64,000 nucleotides of DNA from Thiocystis violacea (GTDB taxonomy: Bacteria > Pseudomonadota > Gammaproteobacteria > Chromatiales > Chromatiaceae). The stretch is taken from positions 62,604 through 126,603 of the forward strand of contig NZ_NRRG01000006.1 of assembly GCF_016583575.1 (NCBI RefSeq). The letters are read 5' to 3'. The position numbers were made by a program, and so were the translations under genes. Below are positions 37,561 through 45,987 of the stretch, piece by piece. The notes beneath the pieces were generated by a model. The model was given only the letters and a program-made list of their open reading frames with translations. It made no database searches and had not been told where the DNA came from. Position 1 is the stretch's first letter. Each line of letters begins with the position of its first letter.

Positions 37561-37906
37561 GTCTTAATCATCACCCTAAAGCCAACAACCGGCGCGATCG
37601 GTGCGGTACCACGCATAGGCTCTAGTTATTTTTGAAGCCTGGTGCGGCTACGACGGATACCCTGGTGCGCTGGAGCGATCTGGCGCAACGCACGGACTGA
37701 AACAGGATTGATTCGTCACCGCTCGAATCTGGATGCACTGCTTGTCACCAGTCCCTGGCTTATGAGTGCTACCGTACAGACGATGATGTGCCAGTTTGAA
37801 TAGGGTTCGGCGTGTCCGCGATGGATGAGCGAGGGTTTATAACCAAGATCACTGTCGCGGTTGATCCGCCTATGACATCTTCCATCATCGCATCGAGGAA
37901 CAGAAC

Positions 37907-38518
37907 ATGAATCATCTCAACGTGACCGCGATCGCCGCCGCGATCGGCCTGATTTTTAGCGCCGGCACCATCGCGGAGACCCTGTCGAAAGAGGCTTACA
38001 AGGCCGCCGAAAGCCGTATCGGGGATGAATACAAATCGGACAAAGCAAACTGCGACTCTCTGACTGGTAACAAGAAGGATATCTGCCGCGCCGAGGCCAA
38101 GGGTAAAGAGAAGGTCGCGGAGGCGGAGCTTGAAGCGAAATACGAGCCATCGGCCAAGCACGATTACAAGGTGCTCGTTGCCAAGGCCGAAGCCGACTAC
38201 GCGATCGCCGAGGAAAAGTGCGATGAACTGTCCGGCAATGACGAAGATGTTTGCGTGAAGGAAGCCAAGGCGGTTGAGACTCGCCTGAAGGCCGATGCCG
38301 AGGCTCGGATGACGATATCGGATGCCAAGACAGAGGCGGACGAGACATCCTCGGTCGCCGGCGTGATGGAGCGAGACGCGGAAAGGGAAGCGAGCCAGAA
38401 AGCGCTCACGCAAACACGCGATGCAAATTACGCGGTGGCAAAGGAAAAGTGCGAGACCCTGGAAGGCGGCGATCAGGCGCGCTGTAAGGACGAGGCTAAA
38501 AAGCAATACAGCAAATAG
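37907..38518 (+). CDS. Exported protein with repeated Cys-pair modules
   Basis: A signal peptide (ending near GTIAETL) precedes a highly charged helical protein of about 180 residues. Three modules each carry two cysteines about 11-12 residues apart: CDSLTGNKKDIC, CDELSGNDEDVC and CETLEGGDQARC, each followed by an EAK or DEA helix. The spacing suggests one disulfide per helical hairpin. Similar proteins are annotated as cell-envelope or TolA-like proteins without proof. It is periplasmic by inference and lies in a stress-gene cluster. Confidence 0.8.
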   Translation: MNHLNVTAIAAAIGLIFSAGTIAETLSKEAYKAAESRIGDEYKSDKANCDSLTGNKKDICRAEAKGKEKVAEAELEAKYEPSAKHDYKVLVAKAEADYAIAEEKCDELSGNDEDVCVKEAKAVETRLKADAEARMTISDAKTEADETSSVAGVMERDAEREASQKALTQTRDANYAVAKEKCETLEGGDQARCKDEAKKQYSK

Positions 38519-38589
38519 CAAACGACGCAGGATGGGATGGGTCGAACAAGCCCATCTCCATCATCGACAACAGGGAGTATGAGCGGAAC

Positions 38590-38645
38590 GTGCCGAGGCT
38601 ACTTCCGACGTCCGCCCAACCACCGCTCGACCCTGGACACCAGAT
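38590..38645 (-). pseudogene. Fragment of mgtC-like 3' end
   Basis: The sequence GTGCCGAGGCTA ... CACCGCTCGACCCTGG matches the 3' end and following bases of the MgtC gene (about 41852-41906) with few differences. No other part of the gene is present. The rest of 38519-38975 contains no supported gene. Confidence 0.65.
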
Positions 38646-38975
38646 GGACTGCCTAAGGCTTGGCCCCTTAACGGGTCGCCTCGAGACGGTCAGGCTCGTG
38701 GCCTAAGGTTTCCCATCGCTGGATCGCAACGCTAACACCAGCGCTGAATGCGCTCGGTACGGCAACGCACATAAACCGCGTCCAGGGCAAGAGGCGCGGT
38801 CTCCACCGCCGTGCGAGACCGGGCGCATCTTCGTCCCGAGGAAGACGACCGGTGGCAACCGATGCCGCGCGCTGACGGCTGCGGGAATTTCTTACCGCTT
38901 CCGTGCGATGGCGTACCGATGCACGGCACCGCCTCGTGCCATCGTTCCTTGAACTCAATCCGCTGGAGACTCCTC

Positions 38976-39734
38976 ATGGACCTTCTTCCGGTCACGGCCA
39001 CTGACGCTGACGAATTCGGGTGTGGACGCACCTTGCCCGACGTCTCCCACGAACACCGGCAAGCTCACGCCAGTGCCGTGTCGTGGGGCGCCATCGTGGC
39101 GGGCGCCACGGCGATGGCGGCCCTGTCCCTGATTCTGTTGATCCTGGGAACTGGTTTGGGTCTGTCCGCCGTGTCGCCCTGGGTACGCACCGGGATCAGT
39201 GCGACGACCTTTGGTGTCTCGACCATCCTGTGGGTGACCTTCACGCAACTGGTGGCGTCCGCCATGGGTGGCTACCTCACGGGCCGGCTGAGAACGCGAT
39301 GGGTGGGGGCGCGGGCGGACGAGGTCTATTTCCGTGACACCGCGCACGGCTTCCTGGCCTGGGCCGTCGCGTCGCTGGCGACCGCCGCGCTGCTGACGTC
39401 CGTGATCGGGTCGATCATCGGTAATGGCCATCAGGCTGGGGGCGTCGTCGCCACGGCGGCGATCGGGTCCGAGCGGGCGACCTTCGGCCGCGATGCTGGA
39501 GCGATGGGCTACGGCGTCGATTCACTCTTCGGAGCGGATCCGAATGCGACGGGGTCCGTCGCCGCTGTACCTGGCGCCCCGTTGGCCGATGCCACGGCGG
39601 CCACCAGGGACGCCGCCGACCGCGCGCGCAAGGCGTCCGCTTCCGCGTCTCTGTGGCTCTTCATCGCGCTGCTCAGCGGCGCCTTCATCGCCAGCTTGAC
39701 GGCGATTTTCGGCGGTCGACAGCGCGACCTCTGA
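38976..39734 (+). CDS. PhnA-like integral membrane protein, paralogue 2
   Basis: The 252-residue protein has the same arrangement as 34042-34965: helices at ALSLILLILGTGLGLSAV, LWVTFTQLVASAMGGYL, AVASLATAALLTSVIGSII and a C-terminal one (LWLFIALLSGAFIASL), ending in GGRQRDL. It is shorter in the loop before the last helix. It is followed after 35 bases by a 24-residue membrane peptide gene. Function unknown; a stress-related envelope role is inferred from the context. Confidence 0.82.
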   Translation: MDLLPVTATDADEFGCGRTLPDVSHEHRQAHASAVSWGAIVAGATAMAALSLILLILGTGLGLSAVSPWVRTGISATTFGVSTILWVTFTQLVASAMGGYLTGRLRTRWVGARADEVYFRDTAHGFLAWAVASLATAALLTSVIGSIIGNGHQAGGVVATAAIGSERATFGRDAGAMGYGVDSLFGADPNATGSVAAVPGAPLADATAATRDAADRARKASASASLWLFIALLSGAFIASLTAIFGGRQRDL

Positions 39735-39769
39735 CCACGGCTCCAGCCATTCCACTTGTGGAGACAACC

Positions 39770-39844
39770 ATGCGTTCACTTCTGCTGTTCTTTCTCGGCA
39801 TTCCGATTCCGATCATCATTTTGATTGCGTTGTTCGTGAAATAA
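39770..39844 (+). CDS. 24-residue single-helix membrane peptide
   Basis: The complete product is one hydrophobic helix (RSLLLFFLGIPIPIIILIAL) followed by FVK. GGAGACAACC precedes the ATG with good spacing. The gene lies just after the PhnA-like gene, and peptides with this FFLGIPIPIIILIAL core recur in proteobacterial stress clusters, so it is likely a real small protein. Its last codons overlap the relic that follows. Confidence 0.75.
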   Translation: MRSLLLFFLGIPIPIIILIALFVK

Positions 39845-40126
39845 GTCCAGCGCGAGGCGCACATGAGCGCTCCGGCGCGCGTGCGGCGGTTCCTGAACCG
39901 CTTCATGTTCGTGCCGGTGCTGCCGCGCTCGATCGAAACGCCGGTGCTCGTGTTCCGCGTGGGACATGACGCGCCGGAACACTGGCCCTATGAGGCCGCC
40001 GTGGGCCTCGTCGCAGCGGTCCTAGTGGCGGCGTTGGGCATATTGATTCACTTCAATTGCCGTGCGGAGGAATTGGAGCCGGAAGCGATGGCGCTGGCCA
40101 AGCAGGAAGATGAGACGCGGGAGTAG
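39842..40126 (+). pseudogene. 5'-truncated copy of the 41278-41790 membrane protein gene
   Basis: The frame from 39842 encodes VQREAHMSAPARVRRFLNRF and later FNCRAEELEPEAMALAKQED, matching the C-terminal half of the membrane protein at 41278-41790 in inverted orientation. The N-terminal two helices are missing. An ATG at 39863 leaves an 87-codon open frame, so expression is possible but the protein would be half-size. Confidence 0.75.
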
Positions 40127-40277
40127 GCCGCGCACCGACCTGATCCCGGCGGTCAAAATCTTGCCGCTGTGTTCGCCAGCGTACCGACCTGCCTCGGTGA
40201 ACTGTTTAGGCTGTTTAAGTACCGAGTCCGCCAAACCAAGCCGTCACGGACTCACCCGCCACCTTGAGGAGAAGACC

Positions 40278-40436
40278 ATGAGCCTAAGTAGCATTCTGTT
40301 TATCGTGCTGATCCTGATGCTGATCGGCGCCATTCCGGCTTGGCCGCACAGCAAGAACTGGGGCTACTACCCCAGTGGTGGTATCGGGCTGGTGGTGCTC
40401 ATCCTCTTTGTGCTGCTGTTGCTCGGACGGCTGTGA
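40278..40436 (+). CDS. DUF3309 small membrane protein, copy 1
   Basis: The 52-residue protein has two hydrophobic helices (ILFIVLILMLIGAIPAWPHS and GLVVLILFVLLLLGRL) around the signature SKNWGYYPSGGIG, the DUF3309 pattern. GAGGAGAAGACC precedes the ATG. Copy 2 is at 43860-44024. These proteins recur next to CsbD, BON and PRC-barrel genes in stress clusters. Confidence 0.9.
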   Translation: MSLSSILFIVLILMLIGAIPAWPHSKNWGYYPSGGIGLVVLILFVLLLLGRL

Positions 40437-40595
40437 CCGGTTTTCGCTCCCAGGCGGTCTTCCGTCTGGCGCTTATGCTGGCACCCAGGATTCGAATTCC
40501 CATTCCGAACCCGGAGAGGCGTTCGATTCATTCGATTGTCCCGGCTCGGCGTCCATCCTGACGACGAGCCCCATTCTCTATCGAGGAACAAGCCG

Positions 40596-41222
40596 ATGAC
40601 GAAACACGCCTTAGCCCCGGCCGGGATCGCACCCTTCGACACGCTCGCGCCGGAGACGGCCGAGCGCGTGCGCGTCTGGGATCCACTGGTGCGCTATTTC
40701 CATTGGGCACTCGTCGCCGGATTTGCGACCGCCTACCTGGTCGATGACGCATTCCTCGGCCTCCACGTCTGGGCCGGTTATCTGGTTCTGGCCCTGATCG
40801 CCGTGCGTCTGGTCTGGGGTGTCATCGGCACCCGGCATGCGCGGTTTACCGACTTCGTGCGCGGACCACACCAAGTCCTGGCCTATCTGAAGGATGCCTT
40901 GCACTTCCGCGCCCAGCGTTACCTGGGTCACAACCCGGCCGCGGGCGCCATGGTCGTCATCCTACTGTTGGCGGTGACGGCCACCGGATTGAGCGGCCTG
41001 GCGCTCTATGGCGCACAGGAATCCGCGGGGCCTTGGGCATCCATGATGAGCGGGCTGTCGGCGTCATGGGGGGACGCACTGAAGCACGGTCACGAATTTT
41101 TCGCGAACCTTACCCTCGTCCTGATTGCCGTGCATGTGGCTGGTGTGTTGTTGTCCAGCCTGTCGCATCAAGAGAACCTGATTGGCGGCATGATCACCGG
41201 ATTCAAACGAAAAGCCGATTAA
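40596..41222 (+). CDS. Cytochrome b561 (Ni/Fe-hydrogenase b-type family)
   Basis: The 208-residue membrane protein has four helices with histidine ligands in YFHWALVAG, LHVWAGYLV and HVAGVLLSSLSHQENL. It is the family that passes electrons between quinones and periplasmic cytochromes. CGAGGAACA precedes the ATG at 40596. A truncated paralogue lies at 45984-46345 beside a dihaem cytochrome c, the usual partner. No partner cytochrome is adjacent to this copy. Confidence 0.9.
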   Translation: MTKHALAPAGIAPFDTLAPETAERVRVWDPLVRYFHWALVAGFATAYLVDDAFLGLHVWAGYLVLALIAVRLVWGVIGTRHARFTDFVRGPHQVLAYLKDALHFRAQRYLGHNPAAGAMVVILLLAVTATGLSGLALYGAQESAGPWASMMSGLSASWGDALKHGHEFFANLTLVLIAVHVAGVLLSSLSHQENLIGGMITGFKRKAD

Positions 41223-41277
41223 ATGGAATACGGCGGCAGGATTTTCGCGTGCCGGGTGGACCAGGCCGGCGAGCGGC

Positions 41278-41790
41278 TTATTCGAGCTTCTCATCCTCCC
41301 GCTTGGCCTGGGCCATCGCTTCCGGCTCCAATTCCTCAGCACGGCAATTGAAGCGAATGAACACACCCCAGGCCGCCAGCAGAACCCCCGCGACGAGCCC
41401 CACGGCGGCTGCGTAGGGCAACTGCTCCGGCGCGTCATGTCCCACCCGGAACACGAGCACCAGGGTTTCGATCGAGAGCGACACGACCAGCACGACCATG
41501 AAGCGGGACAGGAACCGCCGCACGCGCGTCGGGGCGCTCATATGGGCTTCGCGCTGGACTTCTTCCTCCAGGAGGGTTTGCCCCAATTCCAGGGCGGCCA
41601 CGGCGACGGTCAGAAAGGCAATGCTCTCCAGTACCTCATTCAGGCGCTGGATGAGCGACAGGTCTCGATCCAACTGCAGGCTGTGCCAGAGTTGCAGGGT
41701 CGCGAGGACGATGAGGATGAAGGCACAGATGACGAACAGCAGGCTGATGATGAAATGCCCGAGCGGGAAGATCTTGTGCCAGAATTTCAT
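41278..41790 (-). CDS. Four-helix membrane protein of unknown family
   Basis: The 170-residue protein has four predicted helices (FIISLLFVICAFILIVLA, VLESIAFLTVAVAALELG, FMVVLVVSLSIETLVLVF, AAVGLVAGVLLAAWGVFI) and a charged C-terminus (NCRAEELEPEAMAQ). The layout resembles PsiE-type proteins, but I cannot assign a family. Its C-terminal half is duplicated, inverted, at 39842-40126. It lies beside mgtC on the same strand with a 71-base gap. Confidence 0.72.
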   Translation of the reverse strand: MKFWHKIFPLGHFIISLLFVICAFILIVLATLQLWHSLQLDRDLSLIQRLNEVLESIAFLTVAVAALELGQTLLEEEVQREAHMSAPTRVRRFLSRFMVVLVVSLSIETLVLVFRVGHDAPEQLPYAAAVGLVAGVLLAAWGVFIRFNCRAEELEPEAMAQAKREDEKLE

Positions 41791-41861
41791 CACATCCGCG
41801 TCCTCGGTGATTCGCCTCGCGGCGAGGAATCCAATCGTTTCCGGCCGGGCTCGTGCCGAGG

Positions 41862-42353
41862 CTAACCCCGACGCCGGCCCAGCCACCGCTCGACCCTGGG
41901 CACCAGCGAGAGAATCAGCAAGGCGAGCAGGGTACAGAGGATGGCCGATGACTCGCGTCCCAGCCCAGCGGCGACGCCGATCGCGGCGGTCAGCCAGATG
42001 CCGGCGGCCGTGGTCAAACCACGCACATGCTCCTCATCGCCGCCCTTGATGATCGTTCCCGCCCCCAGAAAGCCAACTCCTGCGATCACACCCTGGATCA
42101 CGCGGCTCAGCTCTACTTCCGAGACCCCGGCCTGGTGCGGAATGAGCACGAACAGGGCCGCGCCGATGGCGACCAGCATGTGCGTGCGCACCCCCGCCGA
42201 CTTGCCCTGCTGCTCCCGTTCGTAGCCGAGCAGCCCCCCGAGCAGCGCCGCGATCAGGAGCCGCACGCTGATTCGGGCCGCCTCGGCGGCGTTCGGAAGA
42301 TCGGAGAAATCCGCCACCAGGGTATCGATCACCGCCTGCCACCAGTCGCCCAT
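41862..42353 (-). CDS. MgtC/SapB-family membrane protein
   Basis: The 163-residue protein carries the MgtC signature: RLLIAALLGGLLGYEREQ, AGVRTHMLVAIGAALFVL and VIAGVGFLGAGTIIKG, with four to five helices. It lacks the C-terminal ACT-like domain of virulence MgtC, so it is the short SapB form. The family modulates P-type ATPases or F-ATPase and Mg stress. AGGAGGGTTC precedes the ATG. A 3'-end fragment of this gene lies at 38590-38645. Confidence 0.92.
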   Translation of the reverse strand: MGDWWQAVIDTLVADFSDLPNAAEAARISVRLLIAALLGGLLGYEREQQGKSAGVRTHMLVAIGAALFVLIPHQAGVSEVELSRVIQGVIAGVGFLGAGTIIKGGDEEHVRGLTTAAGIWLTAAIGVAAGLGRESSAILCTLLALLILSLVPRVERWLGRRRG

Positions 42354-42403
42354 GAACCCTCCTCATCCGCTTCGCCAAGACGCGCGACTCAACCACACGC
42401 GCT

Positions 42404-43153
42404 TCAACCCTGGCGACTCTCACCCATCCGCTCGCAATAGCGCTGGAGATCCTCCGGCACGTCGGCGGGACAGACGCCGCATTCCCGGTTGCCCGGCACC
42501 GCATGGTCGATGAAGGTCGGATAGGCCAGATCCAGCGCGCTCATGAGCACGACGAAGTCCGCGAGCGAGCGGTCGCCACCGAGGCGCGGGTTGCGCATCT
42601 TCTCCTGCCCGATGCTCGACACCCGTCGCCCCTCGTAGTCATGGGCCGGATACACGAGCGTCTCATCGGGCAGCGAGAACAAGGTTTCGCGCACGCTTTG
42701 ATAGAGCGCGGGCGCATCGCCATTCTGGAAATCGGTGCGGCCACAGCCGTCGATCAGGAGCGCATCGCCGGTCAAGACGCGGTCGCCGACGCGATAGGCA
42801 TGATGGCCGTCGGTGTGTCCGGGGGTAAAGAGCGGGTCGATCCGGATGCCGCCGACCATTAACGGTGCGCCCTCCCGTACTGGCTCGTCGGTGCAGGGCA
42901 GGGCGTCGATGGCGGGATGCGCGATCCGGCTCCCGGACTCGCGCTTGAGCGTCAGCGCCGCCGTGATGTGATCGGCGTGGATGTGGGTGTCGAGCGTGCA
43001 GACCAGCTTCAGCCCAAGCTCGGCGATGGCCGTGAGGTCGCGTTGCCAGGTGGGCAGCACCGGATCGATCAGGATCGCCTGACCGGTCTCCTCGCAGCCG
43101 AGCAGATAGGTGTAGGTGCTGGAAATCGGCTCGAACAGTTGTTTGAACAGCAT
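42404..43153 (-). CDS. ETHE1-like persulfide dioxygenase (MBL fold)
   Basis: The 249-residue protein is a metallo-beta-lactamase fold with metal motif THIHADH, later LFTPGHTDGHHAY, VLTGDALLIDGCGRTDF and YPAHDYEGR, all characteristic of ETHE1/PDO enzymes. It oxidises glutathione persulfide to sulfite with O2 and non-haem iron in the cytosol. A C-terminal segment with CGVC follows. The role fits a sulfur oxidiser. GGAG precedes the ATG. Confidence 0.92.
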   Translation of the reverse strand: MLFKQLFEPISSTYTYLLGCEETGQAILIDPVLPTWQRDLTAIAELGLKLVCTLDTHIHADHITAALTLKRESGSRIAHPAIDALPCTDEPVREGAPLMVGGIRIDPLFTPGHTDGHHAYRVGDRVLTGDALLIDGCGRTDFQNGDAPALYQSVRETLFSLPDETLVYPAHDYEGRRVSSIGQEKMRNPRLGGDRSLADFVVLMSALDLAYPTFIDHAVPGNRECGVCPADVPEDLQRYCERMGESRQG

Positions 43154-43299
43154 GTCAGGCTCCAGTGAGTGTCGTTGTCCTGGCCGCCGGCGAGATCGGG
43201 ACTCACTCAGTCATCCGTTGTCAGCCGCTCACGCGGACAGGCAGCCCTCAGGTCCATGCCTCGGCTTTACGCTTTCAGCGCAGATTAAAGAAAACATCC

Positions 43300-43412
43300 G
43301 GGGTTTTCCGTACGGTATCGCACAAAGAAAAATGAATCGGCTTATGTGCGATGCCGCACCGAGCGCGCTCGATCGCGAGGCGTAATCTGTGGCTTGGGCG
43401 ATGGGAAACATC
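43300..43412 (-). repeat. About 110-nt dispersed element, copy 2
   Basis: The reverse complement aligns end to end with 3267-3376, keeping ATCGCCC.AGCCACAGATTA, ATCGCACATAAGCCGA and TGTGCGATACCGTACGG. It ends 47 bases before the csbD start codon. Internal complementarity (CGGTATCGCACA with TGTGCGATGCCG) allows a hairpin. Confidence 0.65.
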
Positions 43413-43458
43413 ATTCCACGCTCAGGTCACACCCAATTCACCGATCAGGAGCATCTCA

Positions 43459-43635
43459 ATGAACAAAGAACAAGTCAAAGGCCGCTACGAAGAAGCGAAA
43501 GGCAAGGTAAAGGAAGTCGTCGGCAATGCGGTCGGCAATGAATCGCTGGAGATCAAAGGCAAGATCCAAAAGAACGCCGGTAAGGTTCAGGCGGGCGTTG
43601 GCGATCTTAAGGAAGATGTCAAGGACGGAAGCTGA
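43459..43635 (+). CDS. CsbD-family stress protein
   Basis: The 58-residue hydrophilic protein matches CsbD throughout (MNKEQVKGRYEEAKGKVKEV, EIKGKIQKNAGKVQAGVGDL). CsbD-like proteins are small, intrinsically disordered and strongly induced by general stress. CAGGAGCATCTC precedes the ATG. It opens a run of four stress-type genes on the + strand. Confidence 0.95.
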   Translation: MNKEQVKGRYEEAKGKVKEVVGNAVGNESLEIKGKIQKNAGKVQAGVGDLKEDVKDGS

Positions 43636-43859
43636 TCCATCGATTCGCGGATCCGCGTTGACAGGTCTTGGGCAGGCTGGCTCGCCGCGTGGCGGGTTCT
43701 TGCCCAGGCCCACCGATGGAGAGCGCCGGGGTCATCTTGATGCGTTGAGGCAATGGTCCCTCACCTCGGGCGCGGGTTGGCGATTCCAAGGGTTCGGACT
43801 ATGTCCTCTTGGAATGGCCTTTGATCGAACGCTTGAATGACTTCAACGGGAGTGCCGTC

Positions 43860-44024
43860 ATGACTATTTCACTGGGCACCGTGCTACTCGTCGTTCTCAT
43901 CCTGCTGCTGTTGGGCGTGATTCCCACCTGGTCGCATAGTCGGAGTTGGGGGTATGCGCCGAGCGGCGTGATCGGGACGATCCTGATCATCGTGTTAGTC
44001 CTTTTACTGCTTGGTCGATTGTAA
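43860..44024 (+). CDS. DUF3309 small membrane protein, copy 2
   Basis: This 54-residue protein is a paralogue of 40278-40436. Two helices (VLLVVLILLLLGVIPTWSHS, TILIIVLVLLLLGRL) flank SRSWGYAPSGVIG. ACGGGAGTGCC lies before the ATG. It sits between csbD and the BON lipoprotein gene. Confidence 0.9.
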   Translation: MTISLGTVLLVVLILLLLGVIPTWSHSRSWGYAPSGVIGTILIIVLVLLLLGRL

Positions 44025-44089
44025 GCGCAAATGACGCATTTGGCGGTCCGTGGCCAAATCTTTTCACTATTCAACACGAAGAGTCGCCC

Positions 44090-44524
44090 ATGAAAATGAA
44101 AACAGCTCCTATGCCATTGAGTTCGTCGAAGAGTCTGTTCCTGATTGCCTTCCTGTCGGCCGCCGTCGGGCTCGTCGGCTGTCAGCAAGAAGGAACGGCT
44201 GAAGAAGCCGGGAAAAAAATGGATCAAACGGCTGAAAAAGCCGGCGACAGGATGGACGCGGCGAAGGAGTCGCTGAGCGAGAAGGCCGAAAGCACGGGGA
44301 ATTACATGGACGACGCGGGGATCACCGCTAAGATCAAGGCGGACATCCTGCGCGACTCGTCACTGAAAGTCTTTCAGATTCACGTCACCACCACCAAGGG
44401 TGTCGTGACGTTGAGTGGCACCCTGGATTCTCAGCTGATGATCGATCGCGCGGTGGACTTGGCCCGCGGCACCCAGAACGTGACCTCGGTCGAGAACAAC
44501 CTGATCCTCAAGTTAGCGGATTAG
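44090..44524 (+). CDS. BON-domain lipoprotein
   Basis: The 144-residue protein has a lipoprotein signal peptide ending in LVGC, an acidic-helical linker (KKMDQTAEKAGDRMDAAKES) and one BON domain (MDDAGITAKIKADILRD, VTLSGTLDSQ, VTSVENNLIL). BON proteins such as OsmY bind membranes under osmotic stress. The ATG is preceded by GAAGAGTCGCCC. A hairpin (CTCCGCGGGAACGCGGAG, 44550-44567) follows and likely terminates transcription. Confidence 0.9.
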   Translation: MKMKTAPMPLSSSKSLFLIAFLSAAVGLVGCQQEGTAEEAGKKMDQTAEKAGDRMDAAKESLSEKAESTGNYMDDAGITAKIKADILRDSSLKVFQIHVTTTKGVVTLSGTLDSQLMIDRAVDLARGTQNVTSVENNLILKLAD

Positions 44525-44649
44525 CGACCTCAGCGCGCTCTACCGGAATCTCCGCGGGAACGCGGAGAGCGTCTCGACCGGGCAGGGACGCCCATCGGCC
44601 CGGATGTCAACCGAGCCACCATCCCAGACACCATCAAGGAAGTTTCATC

Positions 44650-45177
44650 ATGAATCAGCATCGCATTCGTACCGGACTTATGGGCATCACCGCCGCAACC
44701 GGCCTGCTCCTCGGCGCATCGCTCGTGGGAGCCGACACGGCGTCCGCCCGATCCGACGAGGGCTGGCGTCCGGATCCCGGTCAGCGCGCCGAGACATACA
44801 GCCAGCGGATGGCCAAGGATCTCGATCTGACCGAGGCGCAGCAAACGGAGATTCGCAAGATCATGGCGGCCGAACAAGCCCAACGCGATTTGCAGCGCAT
44901 CGAGACCCGCAAACAGGTCAGTGCCGTACTGACTGACGCGCAACGGGCCAAACGCGAGGACATGATACAGACGCGCATGGAACGCGATCTGGACCGGATG
45001 ACCGACCGACTCGATCTCACCGACGACCAGGTCACCCAGATCAAGGCCCTGTTCGACGAACAGCAGGCGAATCCGGAACTGACCCGGACGCAGCTGCGCG
45101 AGCGCATCGCGGCGGTTTTGACCGATGAACAGCGCGCGCACATCAATGACCGGAAGCGTTCCGGCGGCGACCGCTAA
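44650..45177 (+). CDS. Spy/CpxP-like LTXXQ periplasmic protein
   Basis: The 175-residue protein has a signal peptide (to about SARSDEG) and three helical repeats with the LTXXQ-like motif: LDLTEAQQTEIRKIM, LDLTDDQVTQIKALF and AVLTDEQRAH. This is the Spy/CpxP chaperone family of the periplasm, though the protein is more elongated than E. coli Spy. GGAAGTTTCATC precedes the ATG. Confidence 0.85.
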   Translation: MNQHRIRTGLMGITAATGLLLGASLVGADTASARSDEGWRPDPGQRAETYSQRMAKDLDLTEAQQTEIRKIMAAEQAQRDLQRIETRKQVSAVLTDAQRAKREDMIQTRMERDLDRMTDRLDLTDDQVTQIKALFDEQQANPELTRTQLRERIAAVLTDEQRAHINDRKRSGGDR

Positions 45178-45181
45178 AGGT

Positions 45182-45230
45182 CGCGGCCGACGCGGTTTCG
45201 TCGCTTTCCGGGCGTTCCGCGTCGGCCGCG
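45182..45230 (+). terminator. Strong hairpin after Spy-like gene
   Basis: Perfect 14-base arms CGCGGCCGACGCGG and CCGCGTCGGCCGCG flank a 21-base loop between two convergent genes. It likely terminates from one or both sides. Confidence 0.75.
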
Positions 45231-45251
45231 GGGTGGACCGCCTAGCCTGGC

Positions 45252-45851
45252 TCAATCCTTCCAGGGGCCATGGCCGGGGATGTCGATCCGCCGCTCGCTG
45301 TAGTCGCCATCCGTGGCCCCGCGGTGACAGGCATTACACTGGCTGAGGCTGCCGACCTCGGGGTTGTCCTTCACCAGACGCGCCGGAATCTTGTCATGTT
45401 CGCGCTTGAAGTTGGTGGTTTCCGTGATGCGCGGCCGTGCGCCGCCAGTGTTCGCGCCGCTGGAGTCTCCGCGCTGAGGATTGCCCTGCAGGGCCAGATC
45501 GGCGGAGTTGGCGCCGAGGAAGGTGATGATCTCGGTACGCAGGTCGTCCGTCAGGGAGGCGTCGTCGCCATAGTGATTCGCGAGCGCGGCGGGCGTCATG
45601 ATCTCCGCCCAGGCGCGCGGTGGCAGCAGCCCCGGTTGGTAAGCCATGTGACAGGCGCCGCACTCCGTGTTGTAGGTGGCATTGACGACGGATGCGAGCG
45701 GAGCGCGGGACTCCATCCAGCCGCTTTCCTCGCGACCGCCCTCGCGGCCTTCATCGTCATCATCGTCGTCATCGCCGAAAGCCAGGCCGACGGTGCCCAG
45801 CGAGAGCAGGCCGATGGCCAGCAGGATAAGAATGGGTTTGGAAGGCTTCAT
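45252..45851 (-). CDS. Dihaem cytochrome c
   Basis: The 199-residue exported protein has a signal peptide, an Asp-rich stretch (DDDDDDDEG) and two haem sites, CGACH near residue 68 and CNACH near 176. Conserved stretches such as ACHMAYQPGLLPPRAWAEIM belong to the dihaem cytochrome family that accompanies SHP (DUF1924) and cytochrome b561. It would pass electrons in the periplasm. GGAGACCTGATCG precedes the ATG. It is the last gene of a three-gene set with the DUF1924 tail and a b561 remnant. A broken paralogue is at 48340-48597. Confidence 0.9.
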   Translation of the reverse strand: MKPSKPILILLAIGLLSLGTVGLAFGDDDDDDDEGREGGREESGWMESRAPLASVVNATYNTECGACHMAYQPGLLPPRAWAEIMTPAALANHYGDDASLTDDLRTEIITFLGANSADLALQGNPQRGDSSGANTGGARPRITETTNFKREHDKIPARLVKDNPEVGSLSQCNACHRGATDGDYSERRIDIPGHGPWKD

Positions 45852-45867
45852 CGATCAGGTCTCCGGA

Positions 45868-45987
45868 TTACTGCGTCTTGATGTAGGCAAGAAAATCGGC
45901 CTTTTCGGTCGCGGTGCATTCGCGCCCGAGGGTCCAGCCGCAGTTGCGCAGCAGCCATTTCTCGATCTTCGCCTGACGTTGTTTCAT
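45868..45987 (-). pseudogene. C-terminal remnant of SHP/DUF1924 cytochrome
   Basis: The 39-codon frame (KIEKWLLRNCGWTLGREC, EKADFLAYIKTQ) matches the last part of DUF1924/SHP oxygen-binding cytochromes. The signal peptide and CxxCH are missing. Its ATG overlaps the stop of the b561 frame as ATGA, and GGAGAGAAG precedes it, so a short peptide may still be made. The most likely history is an internal deletion. Confidence 0.7.
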
